Shown one piece after another: positions 23,985 to 36,257 of a DNA stretch of 64,000 nucleotides (positions within the stretch are counted from its first letter, which is position 1; each line of letters begins with the position of its first letter). Made by a program: the position numbers and the translations under genes. The notes beneath the pieces are model-generated. The model did not search any database. It saw only the letters and a program-made list of their open reading frames with translations, and was not told the DNA's origin. Source of the stretch: Hetaerina americana (taxonomy: Eukaryota > Arthropoda > Insecta > Odonata > Calopterygidae); assembly GCA_022747635.1 (NCBI GenBank), contig JAKTNV010000003.1:33883199-33947198 (forward strand). The letters run 5' to 3'.

Positions 23985-24200
23985 TTCGCACATTAGGGTA
24001 AGGGGACCAGGTCCTTTATATCCACGTGTAACCTGGAGGAACATATGGCACCTAGGAAAATATGATACTTGAAATATCACTCAGCTTGAGCAAAGCTGAG
24101 AATGCCTAGATGCGTCGAGAATCTGGCCTAGTATTCGAGCACGGACCCTCCAGTCAGTAGCATAGGGCTCTATTCAGTAGTCTTCCACGTCCTCATTATG
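23985..24200 (-). mobile_element. tRNA-derived SINE, copy C
   Basis: Read on the minus strand, a tRNA-like head with GAATAGAGCCCTATGCTACT and a B-box-like GTGCTCGAATACTAGG is followed by a body. The body aligns with copies A and B around GTGAT...CCTAGG, and its end GGTCCCCTTACCCTAATG matches copy A at 7408-7425. The head also matches copy B (GGATAGAGCGCTGGGCTACT). It is the most diverged of the three copies. Confidence 0.5.
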
Positions 24201-25139
24201 AATGATAAAGAATATCTATTTTAAGCATACTATACAATGTAAAAGGGACCCCCTTGCGTTCTCTTCAGGTTCTATTTGTTCACGAGTGATTCCCTTAAGC
24301 TGCCCGATTAATTCAACAGATGATTTCTTTAAATTGAGAAAATTAGGATACTCTTATTTTTTAAATATTTAAACGGTTTCCTGATTATTCGGAGGTATTA
24401 TTTAGCATCTCAGTACGAACTTATAAAAAATTGGTTGGCTTGTAAAAATTACATATGCATGTCTAAAATCCAAGTCATCAAAATAATATTTTCTATGTTA
24501 ATGAGAACTTGATATTGGACCGGGAATAAGCGATGAAAAGTTGAAATATTTCCATTGTACTGGACCGGACTGAATTAAGTATTTGAAAATTATATCGAGC
24601 ATGAAAAAAAGGCGACGATATGAAAACAGACACTCATTTTCGGAAAAAAATATCACCTAAGGAAAAACAAAATAAGAACTTGTTTTTCACACAGGCAAAA
24701 AAATTAGACCCGACACTCACTTATGACGCATTTTTCAAAATGTTTCATTAAATTCTTTATTATTCTCACCGGAGTTACAACTTAGGCCCATGATAAAAAA
24801 TATTCACGAAATGGTTAAGAAATCTCGCCTATGCATCAGGATTGTTTGACATGGCATGAAGAGAAAGCCAACCAGGAGCTGAAATCAAACAGTAGGTAGG
24901 TCCATTTAGACATTATTTATGATGAATCAAAATCTTCTAAGAAATATTTCGGTATTCAACGTGGTCCAGTGCGTCAAGAGGTGGAGGCAGTAAACAACTT
25001 TTTTTCCCTCGCGGCTATGTGAAAACACGGGAATGAGTCAAACACGCACCTAAGGGAAAGGAGGGAACGTGTGAATGGCCACCCTACATACTACACATGC
25101 CGATGAAAAGAAGAAGAAAATAACCTATATGCATAAAAC
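24201..25139. other. AT-rich non-coding stretch
   Basis: No gene, RNA or repeat was recognised. Confidence 0.35.
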
Positions 25140-25670
25140 AGCCTCATGCATCTTCCCTTCCCTCCCCCTCTCATCTCCTGTTTCCTCTTCCCCAAACAAC
25201 TCTTTCTTGCGTCCATCTAGCACCGTCCCGTCGCCCCACACACCGGGGCTGCCCACCTTCTCCCGCGCCTTACTTTTATTCCCGACGCCACTTGCTCCCA
25301 CCCACCACCCTTCCCTCTTTCTCACCCTCTCCCCGGCCACCCTTATGCCTCACCCACATCGGACTACCTGAACGCTCCCAACACCTCCTTCCGTGACTTA
25401 CATACAAACTCGGAAAGACGTGCTCTCCAAGACCTCAGTCAGGTTCATCCCGTATTCCGACCGGAAATCCACCAACACCTTCCCCTGCTCCACCCCTTAT
25501 CAAACCCCCTCTCCCCGCCAAACCTTCCGCCTCAGGGGCGGTGAGCGGACGCTCCCACCTCTACCTCTTCCTGCACTTGTTCCCAAAGCCATCCCCCACT
25601 TCTCCTCTTATTCGTGTTCCCATCCCACTCTCGCCCTCCCTCCAACACCATTGCGGAAGGAATGAAGCCG
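25140..25670. repeat. Polypyrimidine (CT-rich) block
   Basis: The plus strand is mostly C and T with few purines. Overlapping Pro/Ser/Leu-rich open frames on this strand and Gly/Glu/Arg-rich frames on the other follow from composition alone and are not called as genes. Confidence 0.7.
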
Positions 25671-28600
25671 ACTCTCCGACTCCATCTCTGCAAGAACGCT
25701 CAACGAGGATTGGAGCGGGGGCTGGGAGGTTGGGATGCCCTAGGGGATGGAGGTGGTGGTTTTGGCAGTTCTAAGGAGTAAGCGGGCCTCGGATCATTCT
25801 CGCCCTCACCCCTCCTCACTCGAATAAACAAAATAAGACTATCCTTCATCGAGAGTTCCTCCGACAAGAATTAAAATGGGGACCGGAATCATTTTTTCTC
25901 TCATTGCGTCAGAACGTGAACTGGATGCGAGACACAAGCGCGCTGAAATAAGATAACAGTGATAATAACGTTCCTCTTCATAACCTTGTAACTGAGATAC
26001 TAATTAACCCTACACAGTGATAAAGTACGTGCAAAACTTCATTTTTTTCTCATCTCAAGAGACTCGATTCCGTTATTTTTGGAACCTTTAGGTTCTAGCA
26101 CAAAGCCAGCGGATGTTGGCCTATTGGCAATCTTATCGTCTTTAAAAGCCAAGGTTGTCTCGTGTAACGGCCTTAAAGCTTTCTATTCCAAGTTTTAAGG
26201 CCACCAGCGGTTAACCCTACTATTTCTTAAAGATTGACCTTCGTTGATGAACAATATGTCTGAATTTCAACTCTGATTTTAGTCTTGAAATGAAACTAAA
26301 ACCTGTTGTGTAAATTTGCTGCCCTAAAAATGTCAGAGAAAAATAGTTCAACTGAAAATATTCCAGATGATATACCCTGTTTAATCACTCTCTAGAGGAT
26401 TAGATAACTGATAAAACTAATCCTTTTATTTAGCCTGTGCCAAAATTTGATGGAGTAAAGGCTCAAATTTGAAATGTGTTGGTGAAAATGGTAGTATTAA
26501 TTAATTTGTTATGTAAAATGTTCGCAGAGAATACCATTTTATAGATATAATTTGGAAACCCATGGAACGGAAAATACGTTGCTAGGCCAATGAAAAGAGG
26601 GCATCATGAGATAAATATGCTTTATTACCCAAATATTTCAAACTATTTTTATTCTTCTCACTTAATTCTACTCCATATATAAGACTTACTATATAAGCTT
26701 TTTTCACTGCTTATAGCAGTCACTGCTCATCAGCTGAAAACCTATTGCGCAACTTTCACGCTTTTTATTGAATCTTACACTTATTTTATTGACATGGGTA
26801 GAAAACGGGTTCCTTTCAATACACGTGTTATAATAGGAAATAAGGTGCAAGTTCAAATGCTAAATTCAAAAGGTGTTCGAGGACTAGAATATTACTGGAT
26901 TGAATTTTAGCTAGAGACACAGCGAGAAGGTTTTTAATTGTTGCTCAGTTAATAATCATTTGTTGTCATTGGTGATCCATTTATTTAATCCAAAATCACA
27001 AATTCTTTTGGAATGGTCAAGACAGGGTATTATTGATTGGAATTTTCACCGAAACACAACCATTGAAACACGACCGAAGGCATGAAAGAAAGCTGCGAAA
27101 ATTTTCTCAAGTTCTGACATCGCCCTTGTGCTTTTCTCATTAACAGTGAAGGAGGAGGTTTCAAAGAGGCAAAAAAAACATTAACGAGCATTAATTGATA
27201 GAATCTCATGATGATGATGAAAATTTTCCAAAATTGAAAAAATAATTATTAGTGTATCACAACCGGTAGCTGAAATATTATCAGGCACAGAATACAGAGC
27301 ACAGTGTGTCCGGTCGTGCTACACTAATAAATGTATTTTTGGAATTTTAATAAGCTAAATTCTTGTCACCATCTTTCAAATAAGTGACTACCTCTTTGTT
27401 GTTACACTAGATTTCTATTTTTTAGATTCGCTATAGGTCTAACATTCAGTAAAAACCACGTTCAGTGGAATGGTTGGCATTTTTCAACTATACCTACGTC
27501 ATGTCATTCTCCATCATTTAAGAGTAACTCGAAATCCATCCGCTTGTCCTTTCAATAATTGAATGAGATTGTTGTGGGTCATTTTTGGATAAATTCCCCA
27601 GGCTTACTTTAAATCCGGCATCATTTGATTGCCATGATACATGTCGCCGAATTATTGCAAAAAGTTTCTTAATACGGAGAGTAAAATACAACTTTCTTTC
27701 CGTAATGGACAAGTTTCATAAAGTCAAGCCTGAAACTACGACGATGTTCTGATTGATTTCTTAAGTTATTGATTTTGTGGGGTAGCGTATATATTAAAAT
27801 ATTCCTCATCTTCTCTACGTATCCTCTGTAAATCTTTGGTACGACAAAACACTCGTATCAGAGAAAATATCCCCGTACGCTGTTTTAATAGATTGCAAGC
27901 TTTCCATCGTTAATTATCAAATTTCGCAAAAAAATTTAGCTTTACAAGCAGTTTTATTTTGTAATTATGCATGGTTCTGACGAGGTGGTGTAGCAACATT
28001 CACTTCCAAGAGTTTCTGAGCACAAACTTGGGCTAAGTAGTGAGAGAGAACTATTTTCTTTTGACTCTAGGAATATGAATCGCCCGCTGGATCCTAGCTG
28101 CTACAATTTCACTGGCCACATTAATGTTGCCCATTCTCGGTTTTAAACAGTCGTACAAAATAAAGTAGTTTGCTTACTTTTTCTAATAATTGAAAACGCC
28201 AGCATTGATTTTATCATTAGTTTTCTTAAAATTACTTCAGGTACGCCGAGCTCGTATTTTTTTAACCCTGCTAAATTTCAATTGGCATTATGAATTTTTT
28301 CCTTTGATAAAGTATCTGTTAAACTCATATCACGAGGATATTATAGGCAGGAATAATGGTTGTACATTTGGCGTCCCTAGTTGATTAATGCTTATTTATC
28401 TCTGTTATTTTTACATTCTTCCCTATTTCTAGTAAACCGAGCTGAATCCTTTCCCAGGAAACAAGTGGTTTATTATCAACGACGCCCTACACAAATTCTT
28501 TTACACACTTAAGCTTACTTAGGGAAATAGGAAGTTAGAATTAAATGATATTATTTTACTAAAATAACAGACGAATCGTACGAAATGGATAAACATGAAT

Positions 28601-29359
28601 TTGTCGTAAGATAATTGCGATAGCACCGACATAACCCCAATATAATGTCATAGTATAAAATACTATAATTTAATTGTTAATGACTGTCAAACATTTTCAC
28701 AATGTTCAACTTTGCAAAGGAGTAAAACAAATCGCAAATTAAGGAACACGGGAATTTGTGATAATCAAGGTGTAAGTTAGAGTGAAATAACAAGGAAAGG
28801 AAAGCAATGTTACTTCAGTAAAATTATAATAGATAAAAATAAAGTATATTGATTGTAGCCGTAGGTGGAAGATTTAAAATGATGTAAGAATTAATCCTTC
28901 GAAACCGTAAAATAGCCTGGAGATTTTTAATGGTAAAAGAATTGTTCAAGAAAAGAGCGGAAAACTCGAAAATACTAGAGCAGAAATCCAATTTCTCGGA
29001 AGCCGTTTCCTTCCCTAACCTTGAGAACATATCAAATGGATAAATACAATGGGAGCTTCCAATCATCGGGTACTCCAGTTAGCAGGCGAGGAGCTCTAAG
29101 CGGCGGCGCGGTAACGACCCTCTGTCGCTGCAACGACGTTAAATAAGACGCATTTATACGACGCTGAAACGTCACCAAACATTCCCAATTGAAGGAAAAC
29201 TCGTCGGATTTGAAGGAACTCCAACATTAGGGATGACGATAAAGTTCACGTCTTAATCACGTCTCGGAAGAGAGGAAAGAGAGAACGTTAATCGCGACAA
29301 TGCCAATATTTGCGGGATGTGCCCAACTCGAATACTCGGACAAATCTCCCTGAGTCCCT
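25671..29359. other. Non-coding stretch
   Basis: AT-rich sequence without recognisable genes. A CTGATGA followed by a small hairpin occurs on the minus strand near 26710-26735 but lacks the GAAA of a hammerhead. Confidence 0.35.
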
Positions 29360-29770
29360 ACTAATTACTTTCCTCGCTTCCCTTTCTAACTCTCTCTTCC
29401 TCCCTGCACTCTGTCAGTACTCCCGACTCCTCTCCCTCGACCGTTCGCTCTTCTACACTCGCTTCCCGTGCTGCTCTCAACTCAGGGGGAGCGAGAGAGG
29501 CCAAAGTGAGTCTGCTGGCGATTAAAGCTTCCTCTATCACCCACCTCTCCGCCCCACCCGTCCAACCCGTCCCGTCCCCCGCTACTTGCCCCCTCATCGT
29601 GGCCCCGGCTCCTCTGAGAATCACGAGCACTTGAGCGGAGGAGGGAGAGGTGGAGGGAAGAAAAGAGTAGGCGAGGACTCTCAGTCTCCCTCTCTTTCTC
29701 TCTCCTCCACTCTCTCTTTACTTTATCTCTCTCTTTCTCTTCCTCACTCTCCTATCTCTTTCATGCACCT
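29360..29770. repeat. CT-rich block with short TC microsatellites
   Basis: Pyrimidine-rich plus strand, interrupted by a purine-rich stretch at about 29630-29675 and ending in TCTC-type runs at 29690-29760. No gene. Confidence 0.6.
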
Positions 29771-30619
29771 CGTCTAATCTTCCCAGTGTCTTTCTGTACC
29801 TCTGTATGTTAAATATTTTGGGTCTGATGTAGGCATAGCATCATTCGCATTATTAATTATTCCATTTATTTACCTTTGGATTATCCTTCATCTGTTTGCC
29901 TCCAGTTATTTATTGTTTAAAAGAAATAATGTAAACCAAAATACATGTATATATTCCAAATATACATGCGTTTCCCTTAGGATGACCAGGTACATAATTA
30001 TTTCTAGTCATAGATAGAGTACTGCATAATTAGTTTATTCATTTAAGTTCCGTCCTTCCTGCAACTTCTAGTTTTTTATTGCTTTGAAGGATATTTTGGC
30101 CATTAATTTTTCTATTAGGAATAAAAGGTTCTTTTTGATTAAATATGGTTGAGAACTAATGGCATAGTTGCAGGGACGGTAAAGAGGAATTGGAATACTA
30201 TGACCAAAAAGAACACCATTCCACTGGATAAAAATTTAACCGACCAGGTTGCGATGAACTTCAATTACATTGAGATCTGGCTGGAAATAAAATGTTATCT
30301 TGTAGAAGAGTGCTATTTTTGGTGATTAATATAGTTGAGCAACAACGAAACATAAGTTAATGATAATTATAATGCAACAGTAATCGTGTTAAAAATATCC
30401 TTCTTACAATTTACTCTTCATTAACAATTTATGCACGGAAGAGTTCAATTTCGGTCGGCACCAATTAAAGGAGGTTTATCTTGAATGCTTAATTCTTCCT
30501 GCAGACATTTTATATTCCTCTTATTTTGATGCCATTATGTTTTGACAAGAAGGGTGTGTTATTAATATTAGACTGCAGCCCGACGAGGGGTTAATTTTAT
30601 TGAGTGCCTATCCCCATCT
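29771..30619. other. AT-rich non-coding stretch
   Basis: Nothing recognisable. Confidence 0.35.
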
Positions 30620-31260
30620 CGGTGCACGTCCTCTTTCCCCTCCTTCACCTATTTTTTGGGCTCCCACGTCTTCATACTCTCCAATTTTTCGCTTGCTCCG
30701 AGTTCGCCCTTCCCCTCCCCTTTTGCCGCCTGCCATATCTCTCCATTTCCTTTTATTTGCCTCCCCACTTCACCCGCTCCCCCTACAGCTATTGCCACTC
30801 CCGCCCATATCATTTCCATACGCCCCCTCCCCTGCTTCCATTCCACTTCCTTCTCCTCCACCCCCTCCCTTTCCTTTCTATATCCGGCCCCCAAATCTAC
30901 ATTTCTCTCCTCCCTCTCCCTCCTCCCTGCCCTCGCGCTCTCCTTTCACAAACTCTATATCGGTGACATGCTGTTCACACAATCGACAGGACCCCGCACT
31001 TACATCCCTCGCCGACCTTATATCCCACACCATCGGCTCCCCCCGCCGCTCCGGCGGCTTCCCTCCAAATTCTTTACCCGCCCCATTCTCTCCCTCACCT
31101 ACCTCGACACCCCACCCAATAGTGTTCGAACGACGAGCAATGTTGGCACGTCTTTCTGGGTGTCTCGCTGGGATGTTCTGGTGCGTTCCTTTTCCATTTT
31201 TCCAGTCACTCCATGCCCCCTTTTCACTCCTCATCCCTCTGTCTCTACCGACACAAGTCC
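30620..31260. repeat. Polypyrimidine (CT-rich) block
   Basis: A long C/T-dominated plus strand yields 100-230-residue Pro/Ser/Phe/Leu-rich frames in two overlapping phases. Openness in several frames at once, with no domain or periodicity, marks these as composition artefacts. Confidence 0.75.
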
Positions 31261-31649
31261 TCGCTGCAGTATATTTATAGCATTATTTATAAGAACTGTC
31301 ATTCCTGGTTCTACCATGCTTATTGAATATATTCTTCAATTACATTTAACCCCAGAATGACTATCTGGCGTAACCGTGTAGTGTTAAGTATTCTTGGATT
31401 AATTTGTTGTAAATTACTAGGGGTTTTCACAATTCCATGAATGCACATGCATTTTCCAAGCAATAGTATCACCATAAGACAAAGGAAAGAATATTTATAG
31501 TGACATATGTTGAAGAAAATTGAAGACAGCTAGCACATCTCTTTCTTTACCTCCCTAATAAGCATTTCCATTCCCTCTTTTTATTTCCCACAATCTGTAT
31601 CCGCAATTGCCGGCCCGAAAGAGTTCTGGGAACACTATCATTTCCCTTT

Positions 31650-32605
31650 TAAAAACTAAATTACCTACCTACTCTCCTCCATCCGTAATTTTCCGCTCAA
31701 TCGGGCGAACCAATCTCCGATCCTTCGTCTTCACTTGGCGGCATTACCTGTTTGCCCAGACCGTCGCCGCTCAGCCACTCACTCCCTCCCCCTGCCCACC
31801 TCCCGGATATGTGGGTGAATATTTGAGTCAAATATTTTTCTTTCCCGAAGCTAGTTTTCGGTCGAACCCCTCAACCCTCGCCCCGCGCCGCCGAAAAGTT
31901 TCCCGCGTAAATACCCACGCCCACCGACGTTCCTTGGAGCTTCCCCTGTTCGCTCCCTCCGTCTCTCTTTTTCATGCTAATGCTCTCCCCACTTCCCCTC
32001 ACCCATCCGCTCCTACCTTCTCCTCTCTAACCCTACCTCTCTTCCTATTCCCCCCCTCCGATTTCTTGGTCCTTCTGTGCATGCAATACGGCCCCGTCAG
32101 AAACGTCCCTACCGTCTAATCCATAATCCTTCGAAATTTCTCGAGGAATTCTCCGTCTTAGCCTCCGACCCTCAGCCCACACCCGGATTCTCCGCTCCAC
32201 CCTTTTCTATCTTTTCGAAGAAGAAGAATTTTTCCACTTCGCTAAATTCCCCTCTTCCCTCAACCCCCCCTCCCCCCCAATTCCACTCTCCCGCGCGAAA
32301 TTCCTTCCCGCCGACTGAAATTCTTCATCTTGTTCCGACGCCTTCTCTCTCTCTCTCTCACACACACTCTCACTCGGCATCACGTCTTGCCACCACGGTC
32401 CGCCCGTCCCATCCTCCTCTCCCCTTCCATGCGTCTCACCCTAAAAAAACAAACAGGCACACACCACCCTCCTTTGCCTCACTCCTCCCCCCTTCCAGTT
32501 CTCTTCCTGTCCCCTACCCTCCTCTATCTGGTCCACCCTCCACGACCCCTGTCCCTTCTGCCCCAGACTCTCTTTCTTCCTCGCTCCTCTTGTAGTCAGA
32601 CCTCC
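31650..32605. repeat. Polypyrimidine (CT-rich) block
   Basis: Almost 1 kb with a C/T-dominated plus strand, including a CTCT/CACA run at about 32341-32370. It ends abruptly at a mixed spacer (32606-32640), beyond which the plus strand becomes purine-rich. Confidence 0.75.
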
Positions 32606-32639
32606 TGGACAAATGTAAATTATGCATCGGGCACAATAG

Positions 32640-33200
32640 GGGAAGAAGTTGGGACGCGGCTCTGTGTGTGTGTGTGTCTGCGCGCCGGAGAGAGCACGGG
32701 GAAGGTAGGAGTGGTCGGGGTTGAAGAGTTGGGAAAACAAACGGGAAGGGAGGAGGCGGAGGTCATTGTAGGGTGGCAGGATGGTGGTGGTGCGTGCGAG
32801 GGGGGAGGGCAGTCGCGGGTGAAGGAGGAGGACACCGGGCAGAGTATGGGTCGGGGGTGAACGCCGCCGGGAAGGGGGAGAGGGGTGCCCCTCTACTCTT
32901 TTTGTGGCAGTTGGTACGGAGGCGGAGTCAGTGCGTGTGTTCTCGCGTGAGGCACTGTGTGTGCGCACCGGAAGGGCGTTGAAAATTTAAGAAAGGGCGA
33001 GTTTCTGTTGTCCTTCCAGGGTGATTTATTTTTCGAGGGCAAAACGCACGCGTTACACGTCCACGGCATGAATGGAAACGGAAATAATAATGCGGAGAGG
33101 GCGCGGAGGACGGCGTGAAGGGACTGGAGAGGCGCACGAGTGGACGCTCTCGAGTGGGAATGGTGACGGAGATGGACATTGAATCTGGACCGGAGGGAGC
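32640..33200. repeat. Polypurine (GA-rich) block
   Basis: The plus strand is dominated by G and A, the mirror of the CT block just before it. A GTGTGTG run is at about 32661-32675. Locally CpG-containing (GCGCGCCGGAG, GTTACACGTCC), so a regulatory role is conceivable but not shown. Confidence 0.7.
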
Positions 33201-33255
33201 GACGATGCGAAACAATGGTAGCTGTATTTTTAAAAAGTCCAATATGGAGTCCTAA

Positions 33256-33258
<3 letters not shown>

Positions 33259-33307
<49 letters not shown>
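33259..33307. repeat. (TC)n microsatellite
   Basis: A perfect 49-base run of alternating T and C. Confidence 0.98.
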
Positions 33308-33310
<3 letters not shown>

Positions 33311-34202
33311 AGAGTGCTCACAATACACGTATTGAATGCAAAAAGGGACTGTTTCACCCAGCTCAATGGCTTCTAACTGGTCGTAAATAATTATCAAGGG
33401 GTCACTTCTCTTTATAGCATCATCAATCGCCTTCATTTTCAAGCTCCATTGCGACAACAGGATATTGCAGTGGGAGCGTGAAATTATATTTTCTCAATAG
33501 ACATAAATTGATGAACTCATACAAGCATGTAATTAATACACAAGGCTTAAGAAGCATCAATACTTGGTATGTCGCGTCAAAATTTATTCAATGTGAGAGA
33601 ATAAAATATTTGTTTCACAAATGCTTCATACTCAGCGCAGTTTGTGATATCCGAATAGCTTAGCGATCAACCTTTTAGCTTATAAAACTCATTTTATTCT
33701 TCATATTACACCGGTGAGTTTATTATCGCAAAACCTTTTTATTAACATTTACTATTACTGTGTTTTTAATATTCATTTTAAGGGGCTGCCAAGTAATATT
33801 CCACACATTCCACAGATTTCTATGACTGTTATTATGAAATCATAGTTTCATAGGATCATACTTCACAATCGTATGGTAAAAACCCTCGTATTAGATTTCC
33901 ATAGGTTATAATTACAACAAATATTCATTAAAAAATCTTCAAAATTCAAGACAGGATCTTGCGCACAGTTCCTGTGGTAGAAAAATACCGTTTCGCCGGC
34001 GCAAACGTATCCGGGATAAAAGTATGGAACATCTTGCGACGATGAGAGCATTTGACTTAAGACCATAAGTCCATCGTAGAAATAGAAAGTAATTCTTCTA
34101 GATTTGCTTCCTTTTAACCTGTAAAATAATCTCCAGGGTAATTAAGTTGTTATGAAATGTAGCGTCCGTTTCAAAAAGATAAGGCAGGGGCGGCGGGTTT
34201 GA
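33308..34202. other. Non-coding stretch before the LINE
   Basis: AT-rich; no feature recognised. The 5' boundary of the following LINE is not sharp and may begin a few tens of bases before 34203. Confidence 0.35.
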
Positions 34203-34668
34203 AAATGGAACGTAGAAGCATTACATGGATTAAAAAGTAAGGAGTACCAACAGGCTGTAGAGGATATTATGGAGGATGGTAAAGGGTTTAGTACTATCGA
34301 AGAAAAATGGGAAAGTATCAAGAAAAGGTTATCTCAATCAGCCAAAGACATTATTGGAACCGTTAACGCGAAAAGGACTAGGGACCATGGATCACGGATG
34401 AGATGATTTCAAGGATGGATGAGAGGAGAAAATGGAAGAATGTAAATAGAGAGATAGGCGAAATGAAGTTCAAAGAATTGAACAATAAATTGAGGCGGGC
34501 AACAAATAAAGCAAAAGAAGCATGGTGGAAGACACAGTGCGAGGATATGGAAAGTTTGCAGAGGAAGGGTGAAATTGGTGCGCTGTACAGCAAAGTTAAA
34601 TCTTTATTGGGAAGTAAGAAAGAAAGACCTATGCTAGCAGTTGGAGATAAGGCGGGTAATAATAATTG
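34203..34668 (+). pseudogene. LINE ORF2 pre-RT linker, frameshifted
   Basis: A first frame from 34203 reads KWNVEALHGLKSKEYQQAVE and onward to about 34380, then shifts. The next frame picks up at PWITDEMISRMDERRKWKN, a hallmark of the segment just before LINE reverse transcriptases. It ends at 34667-34669, where the third frame takes over with IIIDTEKIQERWKEYIEELY. Two frameshifts in under 300 bases show the element is dead. Confidence 0.8.
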
Positions 34669-35960
34669 ACACAGAAAAGATCCAAGAGAGATGGAAGGAA
34701 TATATAGAAGAACTGTATAGTAAAGAACTTAGACCAACAAAGTTAGACATAGAAAAGGAACATGACGTAGAGGAAGATAGCTTAGGTCCAGGCATACTAG
34801 ACAATGAGATAGAAAGGGCATTAAGGGAGATGAAACTGAATAAGGCCGTGGGGGTGGATAACATTCCCGCGGAACTTTTAAAATGTTTAGGAAAATGTGG
34901 GAGGAAGAGGCTATATGGGTTGATTCGCAGTATTTATGAGGAAGGTATCTGGCCGGAAGACTTTGTGAGATCAGTTTTAGTTCCTATTCCGAAAAAGATA
35001 AAGGCTACATCATGTGAGGACTACAGGACAATAAGTGTGATATCCCACGCAGCTAAAGTTGTTCTAAGGATCCTAATCATAAGGGTAAAGAGTAGGGCAA
35101 ATGATTACTTTGGGAATGACCAGTTTGGGTTTAGGAAGGGGAGAGGTACGCGTGATGCCATTGCAGTAATGAGAGTATTAATCGAGATGAATATAGAATA
35201 CAACCAGGAGGTATTTGCATGTTTCGTAGATTTCGAAAAAGCGTTTGATAGAGTTAACTGGGAAAAAATAATGAGTATATTGCAGAAAATAGATTGGAGG
35301 GAAAGGAAGCTAATCCGCAACCCGTGCATGTCTCAGACTGCTCAGGTGCAAGTGGGGAACAGGGAGTCCGGATGGGCAGTGTTAAGAAGAGGTGTAAGGC
35401 AGGGTTGCCCATTATCACCGTTGATGTTCAACTTGTATGTAGATGGAATGATTAAAGAGGCATGGGAAGAACTGGAGGTAGGAATGAAAGTGGGTGAGGA
35501 ATTCGTAAAATCAGTTAGGTTCGCTGATGGCCAAGCTTTAGCTTGTCAGTCAGCCAAGGGGTTGCAAGCATTGCTGAGTGAATTGGAAATTCAGTGCGAC
35601 AGGTATGGGATGAAAATCAATATTAATAAAACTAGGGTTATGCGATTTTCTAGAAAGAAAAAGGCTAAGCTAAACATTAAAATAGGAGGGCAAAAACTAG
35701 AGCAGGTAGAACAGTTTACGTATCTCGATAGTGTTTTGGACCTACTTAGTCAAAGTAGTAGGGATGTATGGAGAAAAATTGTGCTAGGCAAAGAGGCTTT
35801 CACAAGGAGGAAGGAGTTGATGATAGGGACGTTGAGTATGAATGTCAAGCAAAGACTCGTAAAAAATTTGACATGGAGCGTAGTTATGTACGGTGTGGAA
35901 ACGAGGTCACTGAATCAGAATGATAGAAGTGGATTGTGGACTTTTGAAATGTGGTTGTAG
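34668..35960 (+). pseudogene. LINE reverse transcriptase, catalytic motif damaged
   Basis: The RT domain reads in order: EDYRTISVISHAAKVVLRIL, FGNDQFGFRKGRGTRDAI, CFVDFEKAFDRVNW (first catalytic Asp), RRGVRQGCPLSPLMFNLYVD, VRFADGQALACQ (the FADD box, here with Gly for the second Asp), and MKININKTRVM. The Asp-to-Gly change, GAT GGC at about 35525-35530, would abolish polymerase activity. The segment QKIDWRERK looks two residues short compared with related elements. The frame ends at TAG 35958-35960, between two Arg/Trp-rich segments that normally continue. Confidence 0.9.
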
Positions 35961-36257
35961 AGAAGAATGGAGAAGGTGAAATGGACAGAGAAGAAAACAA
36001 ATGAGGAAGTACTTGGTATGGTGGGCGAGGACAGGGGTTTGTTGGGAGAAATCCTATGGAGGAAGGAAAAGTGGATGAAGGGGGTATTGCCTGGCAGTGG
36101 GATGTTGAAGACTGTGATAGAGGGGAGAATGTTTGGCAAACGAGGAAAAGGAAGGAACAGGATAGGGATCTTGGACGGGATGAAGGGAGGAAGAAAGTAC
36201 TCAGAGATGAAGAGGGATGTGATACAAAGTAGGATACTGGATTTTGTGTTTTGTTAG

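Larger units (their letters stand above)
34203..36257 (+). mobile_element. 5'-truncated non-LTR retrotransposon (LINE)
   Basis: About 2 kb of a LINE second ORF. It has the linker between endonuclease and reverse transcriptase, the RT domain and the C-terminal tail; the endonuclease is missing, as is typical of 5' truncation. The frame shifts near 34380 and near 34660, and is stopped in frame at 35958-35960. Tail motifs (LWRKEKWMKGVLPGSG, VIEGRMFGKRGKGR) follow the stop. The family cannot be named securely. No A-tail or target-site duplication was found. A worse-preserved relative is at 740-1190 on the other strand. Confidence 0.9.

Noticed and set aside
26700..26745. Minus-strand CTGATGA plus hairpin as a third hammerhead
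   Set aside because: The GAAA after stem II is missing and no stem I partner is found.
30600..32860. Open frames of 100-234 residues in several phases, Pro/Ser/Leu-rich
   Set aside because: All three phases stay open because the strand has almost no A- or G-containing stop codons. The frames lack domains, signal peptides and any preferred phase.
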